DNA of 64,000 nt from an uncultured Desulfobacter sp. (GTDB taxonomy: Bacteria > Desulfobacterota > Desulfobacteria > Desulfobacterales > Desulfobacteraceae): NCBI RefSeq assembly GCF_963677125.1, contig NZ_OY781882.1, positions 1,310,501-1,374,500 on the forward strand. Reading direction: 5' to 3'. Below are positions 18,116-26,629 of the stretch, one piece after another (position 1 is the first letter of the stretch; every line of letters begins with the position of its first letter). Below the pieces are notes generated by a model. The model worked only from the letters and a program-made list of their open reading frames with translations, ran no database searches and had not been told where the DNA came from. Position numbers and translations under genes: made by a program.

Positions 18116-19138
18116 ATGAATGATCTTCAGAACCAATATCGAAGGCGAGGCACAAGAAAAATTTTTTTCATTTTTTTTCTTTGTTTTGTACTAGCCGGTA
18201 TGATGGTCAGTGCCCTTTGCCTGGGGGCGTCAACCATGGGGTTTTTCCAATCTTTAAACGCATTGTTCACCAATACCGGACGCGCCTCGGCCATCATATG
18301 GCAACTTCGGCTGCCAAGGGTCGTTATGGCCGTTCTGGTGGGAGGCGGCCTTGCCGTGGCCGGCAGCGTGTTCCAGGCCATTTTAAAAAATCCATTGGCA
18401 TCGCCCTACACCCTGGGGATCGCCTCAAGCGCCGGATTCGGGGCTGTGGCTGCCATTGTTTTCGGCGGCTCCCTGTATGGTCAGTATCTGGTGGCAGGCT
18501 CGGCATTCTTTTTTTCCCTTGCCGCCTCTTTTCTCATCCTGGGGATTGCCAGGTTTAAAGGCGCTTCCCCAGAGATTATGATCCTTTCCGGGATTGCCGT
18601 CATGTTTCTTTTTTCGTCTCTGTCTTCTTTTTTACAGTATATGGGCACCGTGGAACAGGTGCATGAAATCGTGTTCTGGTTTTTTGGCAGCCTGACCAAG
18701 GTAGGATGGCCGGAAATCATGGTTGCCGCCGTGATGATCATGTTACCGGTGCCCCTTCTGATTAAACTCTCATTTGATCTAAATCTATTGGCCGCAGGCG
18801 ACGAATCAGCAAACGCTATGGGTGTCAATGTCACTGGTATCCGGACCACCGGCGTAATCCTTGCTTCTTTGATCACTGCCGCCGGAATCTGCTTTACCGG
18901 TGTCATCGGTTTTATCGGCCTTGTTGCGCCCCATATCGCCCGGATGATTGTGGGCAGCGACCACTGGTATCTTCTGCCCTCCTCAGCACTGATCGGCGCC
19001 ACTCTGGTCCTGGCGGCAGACACGGCAGGACGAACCTGCTGGGCCCCCCAGGTGATTCCTCTGGGCATTGTCACCTCCTTTATGGGCGTACCGTTTTTCT
19101 TTTACCTGCTTATGAAAAAAAAGAAGGCGTACTGGTAA
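18116..19138 (+). CDS. FecCD-type ABC transporter permease
   Basis: About 340 aa with some ten hydrophobic helices, of the BtuC/FecCD family. Signatures include IIWQLRLPRVVMAVLVGGGL, AGSVFQAILKNPLASPYTLG, and VIGFIGLVAPHIARMIVG in the coupling-helix region. The start at 18116 (ATGAATGATC) is chosen because an earlier in-frame Met at 18071 lies inside the structured element. AAAGGA sits about 12 bp before it. Its stop overlaps the ATPase start by one base. It forms the inner-membrane channel of the importer. Confidence 0.92.
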   Translation: MNDLQNQYRRRGTRKIFFIFFLCFVLAGMMVSALCLGASTMGFFQSLNALFTNTGRASAIIWQLRLPRVVMAVLVGGGLAVAGSVFQAILKNPLASPYTLGIASSAGFGAVAAIVFGGSLYGQYLVAGSAFFFSLAASFLILGIARFKGASPEIMILSGIAVMFLFSSLSSFLQYMGTVEQVHEIVFWFFGSLTKVGWPEIMVAAVMIMLPVPLLIKLSFDLNLLAAGDESANAMGVNVTGIRTTGVILASLITAAGICFTGVIGFIGLVAPHIARMIVGSDHWYLLPSSALIGATLVLAADTAGRTCWAPQVIPLGIVTSFMGVPFFFYLLMKKKKAYW

Positions 19139-19905
19139 TGCTTCAAGTTGATGCCCTCTCGTTTGGATACAAAAAAAGAACCATCCTTACGGATATAAGC
19201 CTGAAGGTTCATAAAGGACAAATGGTCAGTATAGTCGGTCCTAACGGAACCGGAAAGACAACGCTGATCAAATGCCTTGCCGGTATCCAACGGCCAAGCC
19301 GCGGCAGCATCCTGATCAATGGCAAGGATGCCTTTGGTATGCACCGCCGGGAGCATGCCCGGTGTGTGGGATATGTACCCCAAAGCTCGCCTTCCAAATT
19401 CCCCATCACCGTTTTTGAAGCCGTGCTCATGGGCCGTCGGCCTTATATTGCTTGGAAACCAACACAAACCGATTTTGAAAAAACCGCCCAGGTCATAGAA
19501 TCCATGAATTTAAAGGATATTGCCCTGCGGGATTTTGATAAACTCAGCGGGGGGCAAAAACAAAAAGTTCTGCTGGCCAGGGCCATTGCCCAGGACACCG
19601 ACATCCTTCTTTTGGACGAACCGACATCCAACCTGGATTTAAAACACCAGCTCGAAGTACTTGAGATGATTTCAAGCCTGGTTGAAATAAACCAAATGGC
19701 GGCCGTTCTGGCCATGCACGACTTAAACCTGGCCTCCCGGTTTTCCCACAGAATGGTGATGATGAAAGATGGTCAAATTCTTTGCTCGGGTACACCCGGT
19801 GACGTTATGACGCCGGAAAACATCAGCACCGTATACGGCGTTCATGCAGTTGTCAGTCAGAATGAGGGACATCCCTATATTCTGCCCACGGGAACGGTTG
19901 GGTAA
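19138..19905 (+). CDS. ABC transporter ATP-binding protein (BtuD/FepC type)
   Basis: 255 aa. Walker A GPNGTGKTT at ~36-44, Q-loop VPQSSPSKFPITVFEAVLMG, ABC signature LSGGQKQKVLLARA, Walker B ILLLDEPTSNLD and the switch His in AMHDLNLASRFS are all intact. It energises uptake through the FecCD-type permease. Translation is coupled to the permease (TAATG overlap), and the following membrane-protein gene starts 3 bp after its stop. Confidence 0.95.
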   Translation: MLQVDALSFGYKKRTILTDISLKVHKGQMVSIVGPNGTGKTTLIKCLAGIQRPSRGSILINGKDAFGMHRREHARCVGYVPQSSPSKFPITVFEAVLMGRRPYIAWKPTQTDFEKTAQVIESMNLKDIALRDFDKLSGGQKQKVLLARAIAQDTDILLLDEPTSNLDLKHQLEVLEMISSLVEINQMAAVLAMHDLNLASRFSHRMVMMKDGQILCSGTPGDVMTPENISTVYGVHAVVSQNEGHPYILPTGTVG

Positions 19906-19908
19906 TTC

Positions 19909-20865
19909 ATGATTGCTGTCCTGGCCGCTGCAGCCCTTTCCACGCTGAAGTTCCTGATCGCCATGGTACCGGTTTTCAGCGTTGGTGTGATCGTGGCGGA
20001 GTTTATTGTGGCCCTTGGCTGGGTAAACAAAATAGCCTGGATCACCCAGCCCCTGACCCGCATAGGACACCTGAAACCTGAATGCGGAGCAAGTTTTTTA
20101 ACCGCATTCCTCTCCCCTTCGGCGGGCAACGCCATGCTGGTCCGGCACCATGAGGCAGGACTTATTACCCGCAAGGAACTGATCATCGCAGCCATTGTCA
20201 ATACCTTTCCCGGCATTGTCATGCACTGGCGCACCGTGTTGCCCATCGCCATTCCGCTCATTGGTATATACGCCTTTGTATATTACGGCTTTCTGGTGCT
20301 GGTCGGACTTTTAAAAACCATTGCGGCTTTGTTTGCGGGCCATTTCCTTCTTAAACCGGATAATGCGTACGCCAATATACCTTCAGCCGAAACACAGGAA
20401 GGCGCTTCCCCGTCATGGGCGCTTTGGGTTGAAAGTGCAAAAAAAAGCCGGAAAATTATTATTCGTGTTATAAAAACAACCATTCCGGTGACAGCGGTCA
20501 TGTTTGTGCTTATTCACGCCGGCATGTTTGATTATTTAAACACATGGCTTTCCGGCCATACGGCATTTCTGCCGCTGTCGCCCAAGGCCCTTTCCATTGT
20601 GGCCACAAGGCTGGCCAGCAATGTGGGCGCATTCACTGTGGCCGGCAACCTATTGTATGCGTCAAAGCTTTCCGGCCGGGAAGTTGTGTTGTCACTACTG
20701 GTTGGCAACTTTCTGGCCAGTGGGATCAACCTGAGGTTCCTCATCCCCTATTATTTAGGGATTTTTGGCCCAGGGACAGGATGGCAGGTGCTGGCTGTTT
20801 CAACGGTATTGCGCATGGTAATCATGGCAGCCCTGATTTGGACTTTGTTTGTGATTTGGACCTGA
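19909..20865 (+). CDS. Nucleoside-recognition (SpmA/FeoB-gate-like) membrane protein
   Basis: 318 aa with eight or so hydrophobic segments. Two Gate-type modules are suggested by the repeated FLTAFLSPSAGNAMLVRHH and, later, KALSIVATRLASNVGAFTVAG. This resembles the COG3366 group, which I associate with methanogens as well as deltaproteobacteria. There is no GTPase domain, so it is not FeoB. Its place 3 bp after the ATPase gene argues that it works with the importer, perhaps exporting or moving the released ion. That role is inference. Confidence 0.75.
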   Translation: MIAVLAAAALSTLKFLIAMVPVFSVGVIVAEFIVALGWVNKIAWITQPLTRIGHLKPECGASFLTAFLSPSAGNAMLVRHHEAGLITRKELIIAAIVNTFPGIVMHWRTVLPIAIPLIGIYAFVYYGFLVLVGLLKTIAALFAGHFLLKPDNAYANIPSAETQEGASPSWALWVESAKKSRKIIIRVIKTTIPVTAVMFVLIHAGMFDYLNTWLSGHTAFLPLSPKALSIVATRLASNVGAFTVAGNLLYASKLSGREVVLSLLVGNFLASGINLRFLIPYYLGIFGPGTGWQVLAVSTVLRMVIMAALIWTLFVIWT

Positions 20866-20908
20866 GGATGACCACGGCCCTGCCAAAAAGATAGAAAGGA
20901 TAGAACGT

Positions 20909-21475
20909 ATGGATTGGGATTCAGTTAAAGAAGACATTTACTACAGAGGCCGCAAACTGGAACAAGAGGCCCGCAAAGCCAATGACCCTGAAAAATGGAC
21001 GTGTTATGCAGATCTTAAAACCCAAAAAGGCAGCTATACATTGGGTGTCCACGGATATATGAATGCAGCCAACATATATCAAGCCAAAGGAGAAATGCAG
21101 CATGCCGTCTCTTCACTGGAAGCAGGGCTTGCCGCAGCTATGAAAGCAGACAACAGAGATTTAGCTGTAATCCTGACTTACCGCTTGGCGCAGATATTTG
21201 AGAATGAAAAAAATTGGGATGCCGGTATTCATGCATATGAACGGCTTGGACGATTTTGTGCAGAAAAAGATGCCCATTTCCAGGCTGCAGATGCATTTGA
21301 GCATGCCGCAGAACTCATGGCCATAGCAGGCAGGGATGTCAGTGGGTACGACGCCCCCATCTCGCACTGGCAGAAAAACATTCAGCATTGGGAAAATCAT
21401 GGCCATGACCATGATGCCGTTTGGAGCCGGACCCACATAGACCTTTATAAAAAATTATTCAGGGTGAATGAATGA
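20909..21475 (+). CDS. Small TPR protein of the uptake operon
   Basis: 188 aa, soluble, built from TPR-like helix pairs (YMNAANIYQAKGEMQHAVSSL, TYRLAQIFENEKNWDAGIHAYERL, FQAADAFEHAAELMAIAG). A His-rich stretch near the C-terminus (HWENHGHDHDAVW) could bind metal. AGAAAGGATAG precedes the ATG. Its end overlaps the next start by 4 bp (ATGA). I do not recognise a named family. It is probably an adaptor or metal-handling partner of the next protein. Confidence 0.7.
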   Translation: MDWDSVKEDIYYRGRKLEQEARKANDPEKWTCYADLKTQKGSYTLGVHGYMNAANIYQAKGEMQHAVSSLEAGLAAAMKADNRDLAVILTYRLAQIFENEKNWDAGIHAYERLGRFCAEKDAHFQAADAFEHAAELMAIAGRDVSGYDAPISHWQKNIQHWENHGHDHDAVWSRTHIDLYKKLFRVNE

Positions 21476-22533
21476 TCGGGCTGCTTTTCCATGGACCTGA
21501 AGTGTTTGATTCCGGATGGGCCCAAAGGGTGATCAAGGTCCTTGAACCTCTTGACTCCGTCCGTTGCGTCTTGGCAGGGACCATGGGCCGGACAGCCGTT
21601 TTCGACAGCGGTCTTGAAGACATTGAGTTCTGGGAGCAGATGCCGGGCGCATGCCTCCAGGAACTGTCCCAGGCCACGGACATGGTAATCATTGTTAATT
21701 ACGGTAAGTCGGTTGAATCAGGACTTGTTTTTGGCGGCATGGTGGTTGACCGCGCCAAGGTCAACACCCCGGTGGTTCAGGTGGAGTGTGCGGGACCTTT
21801 TTGGGTGGAATGGCAGTCAGGGTGCCCCTCTTTTATTATTGATATCCTGACCGGGATAGGCCTTTCCCAAAAAGAAAAAATTGAGATAAAATCCTCGGTT
21901 TGGAGCGAAAACGGCAGAATTTACCGCCGCATGACAACGGCGGAACCAGGCGATTTTGTATTGGTAAACGGGATTATGGTGGGCCGGGCCTTAGGAAGCG
22001 AAGTGGTAATGGCTTGTCAAAACGGTCATCTATGTGACATCAAGGGTGTGGATGTCAAGGCCCACGGCATTGAAAAGCTGGATCGGTTAGGCGGCGTTGA
22101 TCTAAAATCGGCCAAACTGGCTTCAACCCCTACTATCCGTCGTACCTGTTTCTCCCGGCGCACGGTAAAAAGCAACGGCAGCGGTATGGTGTTTATCGAT
22201 CATACCGGCATGCATGTGTATCAACTTGCCAACGAAGCAAACGGGGTAGTCACCGTAGGCGACGACACCACGGTGGTGGCTGGAGATATTCTATCAAGGT
22301 TCGATATTCCGGTCATCGGTATTGTGGACGGGGACGAGGACGTGGTCCTGAAAAACGGTAGCTTCGCATCAGGGTCGGTACGCCTGACCGTACACAAAGA
22401 CGATGAATTCGGACTCAAGGTGCAGAATGCTGTCTTTGGCGGAAAAAAACAGTCAGAGATAAGCTTTACGGATGCGTTGAACCAAATCCTTTCCCTGGCG
22501 GGAAATGATTTGGTGGACACCGAGTATTTTTAA
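21472..22533 (+). CDS. DUF2117-like protein of unknown function
   Basis: 353 aa, soluble. The N-terminus MIGLLFHGPEVFDSGWA and the blocks VLAGTMGRTAVFDSGLE, MVIIVNYGKSVESGLVFGG and VQVECAGPFW look like DUF2117, a family I know mainly from methanogenic archaea and a few anaerobic bacteria. The C-terminal half (GVVTVGDDTTVVAGDILSRF, PVIGIVDGDEDVVLK) is likely a second domain. No catalytic motif is recognised. It is the last gene of the TonB/ABC uptake operon and translationally coupled to the TPR gene, so a role in handling the imported compound is likely but unproven. Family assignment is from memory. Confidence 0.6.
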   Translation: MIGLLFHGPEVFDSGWAQRVIKVLEPLDSVRCVLAGTMGRTAVFDSGLEDIEFWEQMPGACLQELSQATDMVIIVNYGKSVESGLVFGGMVVDRAKVNTPVVQVECAGPFWVEWQSGCPSFIIDILTGIGLSQKEKIEIKSSVWSENGRIYRRMTTAEPGDFVLVNGIMVGRALGSEVVMACQNGHLCDIKGVDVKAHGIEKLDRLGGVDLKSAKLASTPTIRRTCFSRRTVKSNGSGMVFIDHTGMHVYQLANEANGVVTVGDDTTVVAGDILSRFDIPVIGIVDGDEDVVLKNGSFASGSVRLTVHKDDEFGLKVQNAVFGGKKQSEISFTDALNQILSLAGNDLVDTEYF

Positions 22534-22648
22534 TTTCTTCGTCTCTTGTTATGTTGAAGAGGATAAAACATTCTTGTAGGAAGTATCTTCCAGACCCTAT
22601 AGATTCGTCCCTATTTCAAATTATCTATAGAAATGCTATCTTCAAGCC

Positions 22649-22873
22649 ATGTTAAAATTTCTGGATAAAATCCCATATTCGGCGTTGATCATTTTTACCA
22701 TAATGTTACTGGTGGCTCCGATGACGCCTATGCCCCATGTGGTTGAAAAAATTCTTATGCTTATCAATGGTACGCTCTTCAGACCCATTGATATTTTCGA
22801 TTTATGCTTTCACCTGTTCCCGCTGATTCTTTTGATTCTAAAATTCATAAATGACCGTAGACGGACGCCTTAA
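22649..22873 (+). CDS. Small two-helix membrane protein
   Basis: 74 aa with two hydrophobic helices (PYSALIIFTIMLLVAPMTP and FDLCFHLFPLILLILKFI). It resembles small proteins often labelled RND transporter in sulfate reducers, with the motif FLDKIPY...PHVVEKI...RPIDIFDL. The label says little about function. There is no clear ribosome-binding site. Confidence 0.6.
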   Translation: MLKFLDKIPYSALIIFTIMLLVAPMTPMPHVVEKILMLINGTLFRPIDIFDLCFHLFPLILLILKFINDRRRTP

Positions 22874-23336
22874 CCGCTGAAATCATCTATGCATTTCAAA
22901 AAAAACCATAATATATCAGCCTAAAATTAGGGTTATAGATCTGCCATCCTGTCGTCGGGGCACGAAGCCTTTACCATAGCTGGTATTATGGACAGTGGTT
23001 GTCTCTGCAGTCATAAATATTAGATCCATACGGTCGTTACAAGAATGGCGATATAGATAACAGCCAGGATGCCACCGATTCTAATATAGCCCCGGGTCCG
23101 GTATCCACCGGGTCCCATATAAAGGGCATTGACCTGGTGTGTTGGCAGAATGAATGATAATTGTAGCGGCTATGAATAATTCCGATTTTGGGCTCTGATT
23201 ATACATTGCTACGAGGTAAGCTGGGCTCACATTATGCGTTACTACAATCATAAAAAAATTTCAAATTGCAAATATTTTGATGTCTTTAATTTTATTCTGT
23301 ATAGTTAAGGCTATGTCCAATCGTAACATTCTAAAT
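22874..23336. other. Gene-poor stretch with transporter remnant
   Basis: About 460 bp without an intact gene. The only coding trace is the transporter fragment at 23020-23169 on the minus strand. The rest shows nothing recognisable. Confidence 0.5.
23020..23169 (-). pseudogene. C-terminal remnant of an SLC13/DASS-type transporter
   Basis: Read on the minus strand, about 49 codons give SFILPTHQVNALYMGPGGY followed by RTRGY, then a hydrophobic helix (ILAVIYIAILVTTVW) and a stop. LPTHQxNAL..GPGGYR is the C-terminal signature of divalent-anion:Na+ symporters. A stop codon precedes the fragment in frame and no upstream body is present, so it is a relic. Confidence 0.6.
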
Positions 23337-23465
23337 AGTGCCCGACCGAAAATCATAAATTTTGCCGATTACTTCGTTGGTCGCAAATTTTAATCCGGCG
23401 TAGAAATCCTGGCCCTCGGGGCCAAGATTTCTACGCCGGATTAAATTCGAACAAAAATTGGAGAC
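23337..23465. repeat. Palindromic element, copy 2
   Basis: The left end GTGCCCGACCGAAAATCATAA, continuing into ATTTTGCCGATTA, is an inverted match to the right end of the element at 2656-2799. The interior is a near-perfect hairpin: AATCCGGCGTAGAAATC against GATTTCTACGCCGGATT around CTGGCCCTCGGGGCCAA, with GGCC/GGCC at the tip. The right boundary (CAAAAATTGGAGA) merges with the ribosome-binding region of the next gene. Confidence 0.6.
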
Positions 23466-23470
23466 CATTT

Positions 23471-24127
23471 ATGCCACAAGAAAAAACACTCCCTATAGGT
23501 ATAATCCTTCAACGGGACGGAAAAACTTTTGCTGTGCGTATCACACCGCCTTCCGGAATCCTTAAAGCCCAAGATCTTGAAAGAATGGCTAAGCTTGCCA
23601 GGCTTTATGAGGTACCACAGGTGAAACTGACTTCTGGACAGCGCATTGGATTTTACGGAATCAGCAAGAAACACGTTCACGCCCTTTGCGACGCAATGCC
23701 ATTTAGAACCGGCGGGCATTATGTCCAGGCATGTCCGGGGACGATATGGTGTAAATATGGGCAACAAGATGCCATGGGATTTGCCCAAATGCTTGAGGAA
23801 AAATTTGGAACCGTTCCAACACCGGCCAAAATCAAACTCGGCATTTCAGGTTGCACTTTTAGCTGTGCAGAATCACGCGTTCGGGATATCGGGTTCATCG
23901 GAACCCCCACAGGCTGGAGAATGTTTGTGGGTGGTAATTCCGGAATGAAACCCAGAATTGCTAATGAATTGGCAAAAGGCCTGACCACGCAACAGGCCTT
24001 CGAGCTTTGTCGGGAATTTCTTGATTTTTATTGTAAGACTGCAAGGGTTAAGCAAAGAACATCCCGTTTTGTTGAAAAGGTGGGTATCCAAACCATCAAA
24101 GAAAAATTAAGTCTCAATATAGCTTAA
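23471..24127 (+). CDS. Small siroheme/4Fe-4S sulfite-nitrite-reductase-like protein
   Basis: 218 aa. A nitrite/sulfite reductase ferredoxin-like half domain lies at ~20-75 (VKLTSGQRIGFYGISK). The siroheme-[4Fe-4S] ligand pattern follows: CPGTIWC (Cx5C) and GCTFSCAES (Cx3C). This is one half of the assimilatory/dissimilatory reductase fold and matches the small single-subunit sulfite-reductase-like proteins of anaerobes. GGAG precedes the ATG, inside the right edge of the palindromic element. It may reduce sulfite or nitrite with low-potential donors; the physiological substrate is not evident. Confidence 0.8.
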   Translation: MPQEKTLPIGIILQRDGKTFAVRITPPSGILKAQDLERMAKLARLYEVPQVKLTSGQRIGFYGISKKHVHALCDAMPFRTGGHYVQACPGTIWCKYGQQDAMGFAQMLEEKFGTVPTPAKIKLGISGCTFSCAESRVRDIGFIGTPTGWRMFVGGNSGMKPRIANELAKGLTTQQAFELCREFLDFYCKTARVKQRTSRFVEKVGIQTIKEKLSLNIA

Positions 24128-24341
24128 TTTATTGGTTATCAACCTCTTGACAGACATCTTTGATGTAGATTAATTTCGACTTAAGTAAAGTCGTGCTTCA
24201 AATACGCATTCCAAGCATCTTAATAAATATAAATTTTCTTCTAAATATTAACAGGCGAGAGGTTTAAAATGAAAAAATGGTCAAACCTGTATTTTTTTTA
24301 TACTAAAACGCTCCACGGTATTAATATTTAACACAGAAAAA

Positions 24342-26435
24342 ATCGAGTAGGGTGAGACTAGGTAATTAACCCAGCCTCATCCCTCTCACAGAACCGTACG
24401 TACGGGCCTCGTATACGGCTCCTGTATATTCTTATCTTATGTTACTATGACAGAAATTCCTGTCTGTACTGTCCTCATATCGAACAACCCTAATGTCTCA
24501 AAGTATTTATTAGGCAAAGAGTAGCTCGCTAAAGGGCTTGCTGAGTTTCGCCAGGAGTTCATTTTTATGCTTTTGAACTCACCTTTGTAGCCAAGCTGTC
24601 TCAGTCGGCGGTGTAAACGAACGGGCTTTTTCCATAGCTTGAGCTGTTTTGCACGAAGTCGGCGCCTTATCCAAGGAAACAGCCTTTCAAACACCTGTTT
24701 ACAATTAGCTATCCTGAAATAGTTCGCAAATCCTCTGCACACTGGGTTTAGGTCCCTTATCACAGTTTCAAGGTTTACCGGGGAATTACGACCGGTAATT
24801 TTTCTTACCTTATCTTTAAATTCCTCCACCTTCTTTTCCTGGATACGCGTGAATCCGGTATGGATTATTACGCCCAGAAACTTTACCCCTTTAAAACTGT
24901 GGATGATATGTGTCTTGGTTTGATTTACTGTTAATTTCAGGGTGTCTTCCAGATATCTGGTGGCCTGATCACATACATTTTCAGCCGCCTTTCTCGACCG
25001 TTTTAAAATCAGAATATCATCGGCGTATCTAACGATCCGATGTCCACGATTTTTCATAAACTGATCAAAGGCGTCTATGTAAATATTTGCTATCAAGGGG
25101 CTTATCACCCCTCCTTGAGGGCTTCCTTCCGTGCTTGACTGCCAGTTGTTGCCATTTTCCATCACACCGCTTGTCAGGAACATTCTTACCAGATTCAGGA
25201 CACTGCCGTCTGTCACCCGTCGTTTGATAGACCTGATAATGATCTCATGATCAAGCGTATCAAAACATTTGGACAGATCCATATCTACAACCCATTTCAA
25301 TCCGTACTCACGGATGAACATCTGCGCTTTTGATATGGCATGATGACAGCTTCGCCCCGGCCTGTATCCATAGCTTGATGGATGAAAGCCTGGATCAAAA
25401 ATCGGTTCAAGAATTTCCCGCAACGCCTGTTGTACAACACGATCACGTACTGTTGGTATCCCAAGCTTTCTTATTCCGCCACCAGGTTTGGGGATCTCCA
25501 CCCGTTTTACCGGCTGCGGCCTGTAAAGCTTTGTCCTAAGTTCGTGAACCAATATGGATAGATTTTTCTGCAACGACTTGTCAAAATCCCCAATGGTCTG
25601 CCCATCTATTCCGGCTGCGCCTTTCGAAGCTTTGACTTTTTTGAATGCTTTTTCCAAATTTCTGTAAATCAGCATCCTGTCATACAGACTGTAGTAAACC
25701 TTGTCCATAATGGCTTTTCTGTATTTCCTTCCTTTGATTAGGGCTCGCTACCCTGGCTCTTCCCCCGGGATATCCAGCATTCTATCCTTTTTACGGCAAT
25801 TTACTGAATTGAATCCCAGCGTACTCCACTGGACAGCCTGAATCAGCCGTGCATCAGTCACGATTTACCGCTGATAGAGTGCCCTGCCCCGTCGGGCAGC
25901 TTGTGTCCGGTACGATCACCTTTTTTCAAATTCCAAAAATTCTTCAAATATACTTCCTCCCTTCGCAACCGACCGGGCTTTTGGCTCAAGTCAGCTCCTG
26001 TGGATTACCTACAGGTCATTCCGGTTTTATCCTCCACACTGTTACCAGGCTTCATAGGCCGGAACTTCTACACTACTACGGATTCATCTGCCACCCCACA
26101 CTGCTTCGGATCGTCTTGAGTTTCCTCTTGAGGTCTCCTATCCCTTGACGGGAACAATGCAGGGCTTCCCCGGTTAAGGCTGGTACCCTGTGAGCAATGC
26201 CATCCTCAATCACACCATAGGACTGACCAGGTATTGGACTTCGCGCTATTGTGCACGCTTATCCTCCCATGACGCCGAATCAGGTTCGCTTACGCTATGT
26301 ACTGCTCACTTCCTATTGCTTCCTTCAGACCCTGCCGTTACCAGCAACGCCCTTGCAATTCGGATTGTCTTCCCCCTGGTCGGGGTGACACCTGCTTACC
26401 GCAGGCTGGGTTTGCCCGCCATGCCGGGCAAACAC
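24342..26435 (-). mobile_element. Group II intron, probably bacterial class C
   Basis: About 2.09 kb on the minus strand. The 5' end is GTGTTTGCCCGGCATGG at 26435, directly after a terminator-type stem. Domain V is recognisable at 24391-24421 (GAGCCGTATACG...CGTACGGTTC on the minus strand), followed by a domain VI-like hairpin and a 3' end near 24342-24347. The LtrA-like protein is encoded in domain IV. The reverse transcriptase has no HNH endonuclease domain and the site lies right beside a terminator hairpin, both class C habits. The RNA core occupies 25709-26435 and 24342-24436. Exact ends are estimated. Confidence 0.82.
24437..25708 (-). CDS. ltrA: Group II intron reverse transcriptase/maturase
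   Basis: 423 aa. RT blocks are intact: GAAGIDGQTI, IPKPGGGIRKLGIPTVRDRV, SYGYRPGRSCHHAI, VVDMDLSKCFDTLDH, GSPQGGVISPLIANIY and the catalytic YADD in RYADDILILKRS. The thumb/maturase region follows (LNPVCRGFANYFRI, LFPWIRRRLRAKQLKLWK). There is no C-terminal HNH nuclease, consistent with a class C-type protein. It should splice and mobilise the surrounding intron. No disabling mutation was seen. Confidence 0.95.
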   Translation of the reverse strand: MDKVYYSLYDRMLIYRNLEKAFKKVKASKGAAGIDGQTIGDFDKSLQKNLSILVHELRTKLYRPQPVKRVEIPKPGGGIRKLGIPTVRDRVVQQALREILEPIFDPGFHPSSYGYRPGRSCHHAISKAQMFIREYGLKWVVDMDLSKCFDTLDHEIIIRSIKRRVTDGSVLNLVRMFLTSGVMENGNNWQSSTEGSPQGGVISPLIANIYIDAFDQFMKNRGHRIVRYADDILILKRSRKAAENVCDQATRYLEDTLKLTVNQTKTHIIHSFKGVKFLGVIIHTGFTRIQEKKVEEFKDKVRKITGRNSPVNLETVIRDLNPVCRGFANYFRIANCKQVFERLFPWIRRRLRAKQLKLWKKPVRLHRRLRQLGYKGEFKSIKMNSWRNSASPLASYSLPNKYFETLGLFDMRTVQTGISVIVT

Positions 26436-26474
26436 AAATGCAGCCGCTCAAAATTTTTGAGCGGCTGCATTTTA
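26436..26474. terminator. Bidirectional terminator hairpin, target of the intron
   Basis: AAATGCAGCCGCTCAAAA pairs with TTTTTGAGCGGCTGCATTT in a nearly perfect stem. The intron 5' end lies immediately next to the stem, and the flank on the far side of the intron carries an A-run (24337-24342) that would complete a T-tract on the minus strand before insertion. Confidence 0.7.
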
Positions 26475-26629
26475 ATTTCGAACCACAATATGGTATCGTC
26501 AAAAGACAACAATTACATCTAAAGTCGAAATGCTGATCTGAAAAATCAAATTTAGCTTCTTAACGTCATCATACAATAGGGGCATTGATTATAGGATTAT
26601 GCGATTTTCCTGAATTATAGGTGATCACT

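Noticed and set aside
25849..26522. Plus-strand open frames opposite the intron 5' region.
   Set aside because: They are antisense to the folded intron RNA core and encode low-complexity, unsupported sequence.
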